Below, in pieces: positions 1 through 6,342 of a stretch of DNA of 6,352 nucleotides. The DNA is taken from assembly GCA_002685655.1 (NCBI GenBank), contig NYXM01000179.1, forward strand, positions 1 to 6,352, given 5' to 3'. Under the pieces are notes generated by a model. The model had not been told where the DNA came from, made no database searches, and was given only the letters and a program-made list of their open reading frames with translations. A program made the position numbers and the translations under genes. The first letter of the stretch is position 1; each line of letters starts with the position of its first letter. This DNA is from Planctomycetaceae bacterium (GTDB lineage Bacteria > Planctomycetota > Planctomycetia > Pirellulales > Pirellulaceae).

Positions 1-216
1 CGGGTCAATTTGCGGTGAGTATTCGACCGCGGTCATAGGCCATGAGTTTAGAAGATCGCCAACGTTTTCGGAAACTTGGCTTCACTGGATTTCCAGACTC
101 GTTCGCCTACACTTGTTTGTTGTTTACAGACGTTATCCCCAAGAACGGTTTCGAGTCGGGCATCTCGGTACCAGTGGCTTGACTCAAATTCAAGTTGAGA
201 ATCAGAGGACGCATCC
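1..216. other. Non-coding leader upstream of the DUF4954 gene
   Basis: No reading frame here resembles a protein, and stops occur in all frames, so I see no tail of an upstream gene. A 10-base palindrome (GACCGCGGTC, 25-34) is present. A weak promoter-like pair, TTGTTT at 113-118 and TATCCC at 134-139, has only 15 bases between the boxes and is not convincing. The last part holds two competing short stems (178-199) and a good ribosome binding site, listed separately. The promoter of the following gene is presumably here, but I cannot place it. Confidence 0.5.
178..209 (+). promoter_or_regulatory. Ribosome binding site with two competing short stems just upstream
   Basis: AGAGGA at 204-209 lies 7 bases before the ATG at 217 and supports that start. 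Immediately upstream, CTTGA (178-182) can pair with TCAAG (190-194), and CTCAA (183-187) can pair with TTGAG (195-199). The two stems interleave with no linker bases, so they should be mutually exclusive rather than form a pseudoknot. The ribosome binding site is well supported. A regulatory role for the stems is only a suggestion. Confidence 0.5.
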
Positions 217-2418
217 ATGCGAGAAGTCAAGATTCTCCCTGCCAGCGCACTTGGCCACGAGTTTGTTCCGGCCGAGTTCCTGCCGGAAGGGCAAGACGAA
301 GACTACCTGCGCAACATGGAAATCACCAATCGCGCCGCCACGTGGCGGCATCTCAGATCCGATGAGATCGAGGATCTTGTCAATAACCGGGTCAGGTGCA
401 ACAACTGGGACACAGTTTATGTGAGCGATCCGTTCACACCACATCTGGTCAAGAACAGCGAGTTTTCCGGCCTCGTTCGCATCGGCCGGCTTGAGGATGT
501 CGTCCTCGAACACCACGAATTGAAAACGCCAGTCGGCATCACCAATAGCCTGATCATTGCCTGCGACATCGGCGACAACGTCGCCATCCATAATGTCCGC
601 TACCTGTCACACTTCGTCATCGGCAGCAACGCGATGCTGCTGAATATAGATGAGATGAACACTACCAACCACGCCAAGTTTGGCAACGGCATCATCAAGG
701 ATGGCGAGTCAGAGGAAGTGCGAATCTGGCTCGATCTGATGAACGAGGCAGGAGGGCGCGCCGTCGTGCCCTTTGACGGCATGATCGCGGCTGACGCCTA
801 CATCTGGGCCAAACACCGAAACGACGACGTGCTTCAGGAGCGGCTAAAGCAGATCACCCAGGACCAGTTTGACTCACGTCGTGGCTTTTTCGGAGTCGTG
901 GGTGACGGTGCCGTTGTGAAGAACTCGCGGATCATAAAGGATGTCAAAATCGGTCCCGCCTGCTATATCAAGGGGGCCAACAAGCTAAAAAATCTGACCA
1001 TTAATTCCAGCGACGACGAACCCACACAGATTGGAGAAGGCGTGGAGATGGTCAATGGCATCGTTGGTTTCGGCTCCCACATCTTCTACGGCTGCAAAGC
1101 GGTGCGGTTCGTAATGGGCAACAACACCAATCTGAAGTATGGCGCGCGCTTGATCCACTCCTTTCTCGGCGACAACTCAACCATCTCGTGCTGCGAGATC
1201 CTCAACAATCTCATCTTCCCGGCGCACGAACAGCATCACAACAACTCTTTCCTTATCGCAGCACTGGTAATGGGGCAAAGCAACATTGCTGCTGGAGCCA
1301 CGGTTGGCTCCAACCACAACAGCCGCGCGGCCGATGGCGAAATCCAGGCTGGACGTGGCTTCTGGCCAGGACTCTGCACCACCTTGAAGCACTCCAGCCG
1401 ATTCGCTTCATTCGTCCTTCTGGCCAAAGGTGACTACCCGGCCGAGCTGAATATTCCGCTTCCCTTTTCCCTCCTTTCCAATGATCTGTCCAACAACCAG
1501 TTGCTGGTGATGCCGGCATACTGGTGGAATTACAACATGTTCGCACTGGCTCGCAATACATGGAAGTACAACACTCGTGATCGGCGCAAGACGAAGACGC
1601 AACACATCGAATTCAATGCCCTGGCCCCGGACACGACCGAAGAGATTCTGCGTGCTCTTCGACTACTGGAAATCTGGACCGCTACAGCTTACCTCTCCAA
1701 GCAAGATCAGCAGTCTGACAAGGACGAAGAGACACTAGCTCGGCTGGGTCGCCAGCTATTGCGAGGGTCGGCGGAGCAGACGACTGACCTGGAGATCCTC
1801 GGGGAAGGCATGGAGAATTCCCGCCGGCGGGTTGTTATCGGCAAAGTCTGGCGCGGCTACAAAGCCTACCGAGAGATGCTTCACTACTATGCCGTGACGA
1901 ACCTCTTGGATTATTTGCGGGATCACCCTCAGGCAACTGCAGCCTCGCTAAACGAATCGTTGGCGGGACCGCGAGAGCAGCCCTGGGTGAATCTCGGCGG
2001 CCAAATCACGTTGTCCAGCGACGTGGACGCACTTAAGGCCGACATCAAGTCCGGCAAGCTCAATTCCTGGCTGGAGATCCACCGCGAATTCGACCGGCTG
2101 TGGACAGCCTATCCCCTGGCAAAGCAGCATCATGCTTACACAGTGCTGTTGAAGATGTTGGAAACAGAAGCCCTCACTGAGGACCAGTGGAACACTGCGC
2201 TCGACGAGGCCGTACGAATCCAGAGGTACATCTGTGACCAGGTCTATTTGACCCGCAAGAAAGACTACGAGAATCGCTTCCGACGAGCAACGTTCGACAA
2301 CGAATCTGAGATGGAATCCGTGCTGGGTACGGTCGAAGGAAATAGCTTCGTGAAACATGTTCGCAGTGAAACCAGCGCGTTTCTACAGCTTGTTGAATCC
2401 CTCCGTCCCCGATGGTGA
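217..2418 (+). CDS. DUF4954-family protein, left-handed beta-helix type, function unknown
   Basis: This 733-residue protein resembles the long DUF4954 proteins of spirochaetes and planctomycetes, recognised by the N-terminal stretch LPEGQDEDYLRNM (22-34), the central TINSSDDEPTQIGEGVEM (261-278), HEQHHNNSF (337-345), GSNHNSRAADGE (364-375) and the RRKTKTQHIEF segment (456-466). Residues of roughly 80-400 show short hydrophobic, Gly/Asn-rich repeats (for example IGDNVAIHNV and VVGDGAVVKNSRIIKDVKIG), as in left-handed parallel beta-helix enzymes of the sugar-nucleotide and acyl transferase type. From about 470 to the end the sequence looks helical and charged, including KKDYENRFRRATF (681-693), and is probably a separate C-terminal domain. 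There is no signal peptide or membrane segment, so it is probably cytoplasmic. ATG 217 is chosen because of its ribosome binding site and because the N-terminus matches the family. It converges on galE. No reaction is known to me, and I assign none. The family call is firm; the role is unknown. Confidence 0.9.
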   Translation: MREVKILPASALGHEFVPAEFLPEGQDEDYLRNMEITNRAATWRHLRSDEIEDLVNNRVRCNNWDTVYVSDPFTPHLVKNSEFSGLVRIGRLEDVVLEHHELKTPVGITNSLIIACDIGDNVAIHNVRYLSHFVIGSNAMLLNIDEMNTTNHAKFGNGIIKDGESEEVRIWLDLMNEAGGRAVVPFDGMIAADAYIWAKHRNDDVLQERLKQITQDQFDSRRGFFGVVGDGAVVKNSRIIKDVKIGPACYIKGANKLKNLTINSSDDEPTQIGEGVEMVNGIVGFGSHIFYGCKAVRFVMGNNTNLKYGARLIHSFLGDNSTISCCEILNNLIFPAHEQHHNNSFLIAALVMGQSNIAAGATVGSNHNSRAADGEIQAGRGFWPGLCTTLKHSSRFASFVLLAKGDYPAELNIPLPFSLLSNDLSNNQLLVMPAYWWNYNMFALARNTWKYNTRDRRKTKTQHIEFNALAPDTTEEILRALRLLEIWTATAYLSKQDQQSDKDEETLARLGRQLLRGSAEQTTDLEILGEGMENSRRRVVIGKVWRGYKAYREMLHYYAVTNLLDYLRDHPQATAASLNESLAGPREQPWVNLGGQITLSSDVDALKADIKSGKLNSWLEIHREFDRLWTAYPLAKQHHAYTVLLKMLETEALTEDQWNTALDEAVRIQRYICDQVYLTRKKDYENRFRRATFDNESEMESVLGTVEGNSFVKHVRSETSAFLQLVESLRPRW

Positions 2419-2508
2419 GGCACGCGATAGGATTGGCAAGCAAGAAAGTTGGATCTTCTATCGGCGCGAAGTGAAGACGCGCGAAATGCTGACGAGTCGG
2501 GACGCGTG
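2419..2508. terminator. Convergent gap with two possible hairpins; weak terminator candidate
   Basis: The DUF4954 gene (+) and galE (-) end facing each other across these 90 bases. CGATAG (2425-2430) can pair with CTATCG (2458-2463) around a long loop, and GCGCG (2464-2468) with CGCGC (2478-2482) around nine bases. Neither stem is followed by a T-run on either strand, so neither is a classical intrinsic terminator. A shared termination zone is expected from gene orientation, but the sequence support is thin. Confidence 0.25.
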
Positions 2509-3528
2509 TCACCCACTGCCAAAGCCGTCCGGATTCTTTTGCTGCCAGTTCCAGCCATCTCGACACATTGTGTCGAGATCAAATCTGGCTTTCCAACCGA
2601 GTTCGCTTTCCGCTTTGGAGGGATCTGCATACGCCGCAACCACGTCTCCGGCGCGGCGTTCGACGATCTGATAGGGAATTTCAATACTGGTAGCTTTCTT
2701 AAAAGCGGCAATCATCTCCAGTACGCTGTATCCTCGCCCGGTTCCCAAGTTGTAGGTCAAGACGCCTGGATGACTGGCCAGCTTCTCAACGGCAACAACG
2801 TGTGCGGCTGCCAAGTCGACGACGTGAATATAGTCGCGAATGCCAGTGCCATCCGGCGTCGGGTAGTCGTCGCCAAACACTCGCAATCGTTGCAATCGAC
2901 CAGCGGCCACTTGCGTGATGAACGGCATCAGGTTGCACGGGATACCATTCGGGTCCTCACCAATGTCGCCGCTGGGGTGAGCCCCCACCGGATTAAAATA
3001 ACGGAGCAAGGCAAAGTTCCACCCTGGATCGCTGGTGTAGATATCTCGCATGATCCGCTCGGTCATCAGCTTGGTCCAGCCGTAGGGACTTTCGGCCTCC
3101 GCCGTCGGGTGATCTTCCGTTATCGGTAACTGTTGTGGTTCTCCGTAAACCGTGCAAGAAGAACTGTAAACCAGATTGGTGCAGTTGTGTCGCCGCATGA
3201 TCTCCAGCAGATTCAAGGTCCCCGCTACATTGTTCTGGTAGTACTCAAGCGGTTTATCTACGGACTCCCCGACGGCCTTGTAGGCGGCAAAATGAATGAC
3301 TGCGTCGATCGGATCACCCGAGAACACTGCTGACATCGACTCCGTGTCGCTGACGCTGGTTTCATGAAACTCAACAGGCTTGACGGTCAATCGCTCGACG
3401 CGCCGCAGCGATTCGGGGTTACTGTTGCTCAGGTTGTCCACAACCACGATTTCATGGCCTGCGTTCAAGAGTTCTACGCAGGTGTGGCTGCCGATGTAGC
3501 CTGCTCCGCCGGTTACAAGGATTCGCAT
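2509..3528 (-). CDS. galE: UDP-glucose 4-epimerase (GalE), short-chain dehydrogenase family
   Basis: This complete 339-residue cytoplasmic enzyme should interconvert UDP-glucose and UDP-galactose using bound NAD, in the Leloir pathway and in supply of sugars for surface polysaccharides. The NAD-binding GGAGYIGSH motif is at 7-15, the DNL segment at 31-33, the SSS of YSSSCTVYG at 122-124, and the catalytic pair Y149/K153 in YGWTK. RYFNPVGAHPSGDIGED (176-192) and DGTGIRDYIHV (226-236) are typical substrate-site segments. The numbering matches E. coli GalE at S124, Y149, K153 and N179. The position equal to E. coli Tyr299 (Cys307 in human GALE) is Ala299, a small residue, which in this family is linked to acceptance of UDP-GlcNAc/GalNAc. 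The start at 3528 has AGGA at 3536-3539, 7 bases upstream. It is transcribed divergently from the sulfatase gene and ends facing the DUF4954 gene. No other gal genes are in view. Confidence 0.96.
   Translation of the reverse strand: MRILVTGGAGYIGSHTCVELLNAGHEIVVVDNLSNSNPESLRRVERLTVKPVEFHETSVSDTESMSAVFSGDPIDAVIHFAAYKAVGESVDKPLEYYQNNVAGTLNLLEIMRRHNCTNLVYSSSCTVYGEPQQLPITEDHPTAEAESPYGWTKLMTERIMRDIYTSDPGWNFALLRYFNPVGAHPSGDIGEDPNGIPCNLMPFITQVAAGRLQRLRVFGDDYPTPDGTGIRDYIHVVDLAAAHVVAVEKLASHPGVLTYNLGTGRGYSVLEMIAAFKKATSIEIPYQIVERRAGDVVAAYADPSKAESELGWKARFDLDTMCRDGWNWQQKNPDGFGSG
2557..2579. repeat. Near-perfect 23-base palindrome inside the 3' part of galE
   Basis: ATCTCGACACA (2557-2567) and TGTGTCGAGAT (2569-2579) are exact reverse complements around a single T at 2568. 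The site encodes the D-L-D-T-M-C-R-D stretch of GalE about 50 bases before its stop. As RNA it would give a stem of about nine pairs with a five-base loop. No T-run follows it in the galE direction, so it does not look like a terminator. It may be a protein-binding site, a transcript-stability hairpin or chance within a conserved coding stretch. Confidence 0.6.
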
Positions 3529-3900
3529 GGTCTCATCCTAGTGTGGTATGGGATCTAGACAACGCGGTCAGACGTCGCTGAAGTGAGACCAAGGCTGTTC
3601 CTCGAATCAGAGCAGTTTGCAAACTAGGTGGTGCAACCGATCGTCCCACGGGTCGTGACTTCCGGTTATTCACGGGACGCATTGTCTCTAACCCGGCGCA
3701 AAGTGTCCAGCCTGCCGCTGGCGATGGAAATCGCGTTGGAAAGAGCCTGGTCGAAATCGCTCCGGGTACCCGAACTGTTTCTGGGCTACATACATACGTT
3801 AAGACTCATCGCCTCCCCGCGACTTGCATGCAGCCGGCCTGCAAGATACCGTAACATACTCCGTCGACTAGGTTGTCAATTACCGGGAGCTACCGATTCC
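3529..3900. promoter_or_regulatory. Divergent intergenic region between galE (-) and the sulfatase gene (+)
   Basis: Both promoters should lie in these 372 bases, but I cannot find convincing -35/-10 pairs. Visible structure: a 12-base palindrome AGTTTGCAAACT (3614-3625); a direct repeat CACGGGWCG at 3647-3655 and 3671-3679, 24 bases apart, each overlapping an inverted repeat (CGTCCC 3642-3647 with GGGACG 3674-3679; CGTGA 3654-3658 with TCACG 3670-3674); and CTTGCA (3823-3828) facing TGCAAG (3840-3845). The frame is open from 3628 into the sulfatase, but the translation of that stretch lacks any family similarity, so I treat it as non-coding. Operator function of the repeats is inference. Confidence 0.45.
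3885..3889 (+). promoter_or_regulatory. Probable ribosome binding site of the sulfatase gene
   Basis: GGGAG at 3885-3889 lies 11 bases before ATG 3901, slightly far but usable. It helps decide the start: a GTG at 3628 opens the same frame, but only ATG 3901 places a signal peptide directly at the N-terminus. Confidence 0.45.
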
Positions 3901-5373
3901 ATGCATTGCAACAAGACCTCGCTCGTGCTGTTGATAACATTCGTGCTGATCACTGTCGGCCAACTCGCACGCCAGTCCGACGCCGCCGACAGACCCAACG
4001 TCTTGTTTCTGATTTGTGATGACCTGAATTGCGACTTGGCCTGCTATGGCCATCCTCAGGTTAAGTCGCCGAATATCGATCGGCTGGCCAAGCGCGGTCT
4101 GCGTTTTGAACACGCCTACTGTCAGTATCCGCTGTGTGGCCCTAGCCGTGCTTCGTTCATGACCGGGATATATCCCGATCAGACGCTGGTCCATCGCAAC
4201 GCGATTTACATTCGCGAGCATCTGCCCAACGTCCAAACGATGTCGCAGATGTTCCGCAGGAACGGCTATTTCGCCACCAGAATTGGAAAACTATACCACT
4301 ACAATGTCCCATTACACATTGGCACCAGCGGACACGATGACCCCTATTCATGGGACGCCACCATCAATCCATACGGTCGTGATCGGATCGATGAAGACTT
4401 AGTCTTCAGCCTAGTCCCTGGTAGATACGGCGGCACGCTCTCCTGGTTGGCCGCCGACGGTACCGACGAAGAGCAGACGGACGGAATCTCCGCGACCGAA
4501 GCTGTTCGCCTGTTGAAACAGTATTCTCAGGACGGTACTAACTTCTTTCTGGCGGTCGGGCTGTTTCGTCCACACACGCCCTATGTTGCTCCCAAGAAAT
4601 ACTTCGATCTGTATCCGCGCGAGAAGATCGTCGTTCCCCAGGTTCCGAAGGGATATCTCGAGACGTTGCCGAAACCGGCGCGGCTCTCGGTAAACCGTAA
4701 GAAAGACCAGATCAACCTGGCCGATGATCTCGCCCGACAGGCAATCCAGGCTTACTATGCGTCGATCACGTTTGCCGACGCGCAGGTTGGGCGAATCACT
4801 GACACGCTGGAAGCAACTGGGCTGGACGATAACACCATCGTCGTGTTTACATCGGATCACGGCTATCACATGGGCGAACATGGCCACTACCAAAAAACTA
4901 CGTTGTTCGAAAACGCCGCTCGCGTGCCGTTGATCATCTCGGCTCCGGGTGCCAAAGCCGTCGGATGGGAAACCGACACACCCGCCGAGATGGTGGACTT
5001 TTACCCGACACTGGCGGAACTGTGCGACTTGCCTGCCCCCAAGAGTCTATCTGGTGTGAGCCTGGCCCCGGTGTTACGCGACGCGGACGCCAGGCCGCGG
5101 ACGTCCGCGCTGACTCAGTATGCCAACGGGTACAGCCTGCGGACGGCCAGGCATCGATATACCGAGTGGGGCGCTGACGGCGCGGAGGGCGCGGAACTGT
5201 ACGATCACAATAATGACCCCGCAGAAATGACCAACTTGGCGAATAATCCCGATCAGTCCGCACTCATTGAGCGGCTCGCGAAAGAGCTGCATGCACGCAT
5301 CGCGGACGCTATGAAGCCGCCGTCAGGGGTCACTCAGATTAAGTTTGAAAACCGGCGACGTGTGCGGAACTGA
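3901..5373 (+). CDS. Exported iduronate-2-sulfatase-type sulfatase (formylglycine-dependent)
   Basis: This 490-residue enzyme should hydrolyse sulfate esters on a glycan outside the cytoplasm. A signal peptide (hydrophobic core about 7-20, likely cleavage after the Ala pair at 28-29) precedes the mature start RPNVLFLICDDLN. Active-site residues line up with human iduronate-2-sulfatase: metal ligands D40 and D41; the formylglycine cysteine C79 in CGPSR (79-83) followed by ASFMTG; R83; K130 and H133 in GKLYH; H225 in FRPHTP; D319 and H320 in TSDHGYHMGEHG; and K332. The length and complete set of residues indicate an intact, active enzyme, which needs a formylglycine-generating enzyme encoded elsewhere. 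It best fits the iduronate-2-sulfatase-like (SulfAtlas S1_7-like) branch, but the substrate cannot be read from sequence. The ATG at 3901 is chosen for the signal peptide. It lies 117 bases upstream of, and in the same direction as, an exported propeller protein, suggesting joint use in polysaccharide breakdown. Confidence 0.92.
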   Translation: MHCNKTSLVLLITFVLITVGQLARQSDAADRPNVLFLICDDLNCDLACYGHPQVKSPNIDRLAKRGLRFEHAYCQYPLCGPSRASFMTGIYPDQTLVHRNAIYIREHLPNVQTMSQMFRRNGYFATRIGKLYHYNVPLHIGTSGHDDPYSWDATINPYGRDRIDEDLVFSLVPGRYGGTLSWLAADGTDEEQTDGISATEAVRLLKQYSQDGTNFFLAVGLFRPHTPYVAPKKYFDLYPREKIVVPQVPKGYLETLPKPARLSVNRKKDQINLADDLARQAIQAYYASITFADAQVGRITDTLEATGLDDNTIVVFTSDHGYHMGEHGHYQKTTLFENAARVPLIISAPGAKAVGWETDTPAEMVDFYPTLAELCDLPAPKSLSGVSLAPVLRDADARPRTSALTQYANGYSLRTARHRYTEWGADGAEGAELYDHNNDPAEMTNLANNPDQSALIERLAKELHARIADAMKPPSGVTQIKFENRRRVRN

Positions 5374-5490
5374 TTGACGAACCACCGGGATACCAGGCTC
5401 TTTGGTTGCGGCCAGAGGCCGCGCTGGGTGCTTCGTCGTTGGACTTCAACGTCTCGCCCCTGGCAAGTGAATCTCTTGGAGAGCCTCGTC
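5374..5490 (+). other. Gap between sulfatase and propeller genes with two stem-loops
   Basis: GCGGCC (5408-5413) and GGCCGC (5417-5422) form a perfect six-pair GC stem around AGA, 34 bases after the sulfatase stop. CGTTG (5437-5441) and CAACG (5447-5451) form a second stem around five bases. Neither is followed by a T-run, so they may shape or stabilise the transcript rather than end it. A TTG directly after the sulfatase stop (5374) opens the downstream frame, but the Arg/Trp-rich translation of this gap does not look like protein. Confidence 0.4.
5478..5483 (+). promoter_or_regulatory. Ribosome binding site fixing the start of the propeller gene
   Basis: GGAGAG lies 7 bases before ATG 5491 and is the best ribosome binding site in the vicinity, which settles this start over the upstream TTG at 5374. 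CTCT at 5473-5476 can pair with AGAG at 5480-5483, a four-pair stem too weak to claim as a switch. Confidence 0.6.
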
Positions 5491-6324
5491 ATGCTAACCA
5501 GTACCGCCCGCCTTGCTTCACATCTCCACACCACATCGAAGAACCTGTACGTGACAACCGTTGTCGTTTTCTGTTGCCTCATTGTGGCGCAGATCACGAC
5601 CAAGAACGCACCAGCAGAGGAGCCCACACTGGAGATCGGTTCGCGCCGCGAACTGTTCGTCGACGGCGGGCTGATCGATCGACTTGACGGCAACGTGCGA
5701 CTGCAAATGCATCGTCCGATTCCTCGAGAAGTTGCGATCGTCCACGATGCCCCTTGGGAGGGCACTGGCAGTGGCTATCACAGCATCTTCCAGGATGGGC
5801 CGATGTACCGGATGTACTACAAAGCCTGGCACCTCGACGCCCAAAAAGGAAAACTCAACTCGAATCGTCATCCGCTGTACTGCTGTTATGCGGAAAGCCG
5901 CGATGGCATTCACTGGCAAAAGCCAAAGCTGGGCATCCACGAACATGACGGATCGACCAAGAACAACATCGTAGCCGCGCCGGGCACGCATCCGCCGTTG
6001 AACGTCGATCCTGGACATCCGGCTGTCTTCAGAGACGAGAATCCCAGCGCCGCGCCTGACGCAAAATACAAAGCCATTTTCCGTTCGTCGAACCCAAACG
6101 GTCTGTTGCCGTTTAAGTCTCCGGACGGATTGCATTGGTCGCCGATGACCGACAAACCGATTCTGAGTGGAATCGGCGCGTTCGATTCTCAGAACCTGGC
6201 GTTCTGGGATCCCACGATCGGCAAGTACCGTGCCTATTGGCGGATCTTTACGGCGGGCGTAACCAGTAAGGCTTTGACTTCGCGCAGCCGAAGTTCAAGG
6301 CCTTTGTTCAAGAAGCCCGGTTGA
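5491..6324 (+). CDS. Exported beta-propeller (GH32/GH43-like) protein, C-terminal half missing
   Basis: The 277-residue frame begins with a signal peptide: basic Lys17, hydrophobic core VTTVVVFCCLIVAQI (21-35), and likely cleavage after Ala42 in APAEEP. The mature part opens with LEIGSRRELFVDGGLIDRL, typical of planctomycete proteins of about 450-500 residues that have a five-bladed propeller and are often annotated as GH32- or GH43-like. Blade motifs YAESRDGIHW (133-142), KSPDGLHW (209-216) and MYRMYYKAW (105-113) are clear, as is FDSQNLAFWD (231-240). After about YRAYWRIFTAGV (246-257) the family pattern ends. The last 20 residues are a Ser/Arg/Lys-rich tail encoded by a palindromic DNA block, and the frame stops at 6324. 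The remaining blades and C-terminal segment are therefore absent, and the product as written is probably non-functional. The break may be an insertion, a rearrangement or an assembly join. The enzymatic activity of the family is not established to my knowledge. It lies downstream of the sulfatase in the same direction and may act on the same glycan. Confidence 0.75.
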   Translation: MLTSTARLASHLHTTSKNLYVTTVVVFCCLIVAQITTKNAPAEEPTLEIGSRRELFVDGGLIDRLDGNVRLQMHRPIPREVAIVHDAPWEGTGSGYHSIFQDGPMYRMYYKAWHLDAQKGKLNSNRHPLYCCYAESRDGIHWQKPKLGIHEHDGSTKNNIVAAPGTHPPLNVDPGHPAVFRDENPSAAPDAKYKAIFRSSNPNGLLPFKSPDGLHWSPMTDKPILSGIGAFDSQNLAFWDPTIGKYRAYWRIFTAGVTSKALTSRSRSSRPLFKKPG

Positions 6325-6342
6325 AGCTGTGTTGTTGGTGAC
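6259..6342. repeat. 84-base imperfect palindromic block, possible small mobile repeat
   Basis: The ends GTAACCAG (6259-6266) and TTGGTGAC (6335-6342) pair at seven of eight positions, counting one G-T. Inside, GGCTTTGACTTCG (6270-6282) pairs with 6289-6302 as a 13-pair stem with one G-T and one bulged T (6294) around a six-base loop. A third related arm, GTTCAAGAAGCC (6306-6317), can compete for the left arm through GGCTT/AAGCC. The block starts where the propeller gene loses family similarity. No transposase is visible. It resembles a palindromic dispersed repeat or small non-autonomous element, but only one copy is in view, so this identity is inference. Confidence 0.45.

Noticed and set aside
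113..139. Sigma-70-like promoter for the DUF4954 gene (TTGTTT / TATCCC)
   Set aside because: The spacing is 15 bases and the -10 box is poor, so it is no better than chance in an AT-richer leader.
2449..3129. Long + strand open frame (226 codons) antisense to galE
   Set aside because: It lies mostly within a well-supported galE, has no recognisable motifs, and is a codon-bias shadow of the real gene.
3628..3900. N-terminal extension of the sulfatase from a GTG at 3628
   Set aside because: It would bury the signal peptide 91 residues inside the protein, has no plausible ribosome binding site, and its translation lacks similarity to sulfatases.
4411..4893. 160-codon minus-strand open frame inside the sulfatase gene
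   Set aside because: It is fully overlapped by an intact sulfatase with all catalytic residues and shows no family features of its own.
5374..5490. N-terminal extension of the propeller protein from the TTG at 5374
   Set aside because: The translation is Arg/Trp-rich and precedes a clear signal peptide, while ATG 5491 has a well-spaced GGAGAG.
6290..6313. tRNA T-arm-like GTTCAAG sequences (6293-6299 and 6306-6312)
   Set aside because: No acceptor, D-arm or anticodon arm can be placed around either copy; they are arms of the palindromic repeat.
6237..6341. 35-codon minus-strand open frame at the right end
   Set aside because: It lacks a start codon with a ribosome binding site, runs antisense into the propeller gene, and is explained by the stop-poor palindromic block.
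6259..6342. Integron attC site
   Set aside because: The block is hairpin-forming with a bulged base, but neither end fits the RYYYAAC / GTTRRRY core sequences, and no integrase or cassette context is visible.
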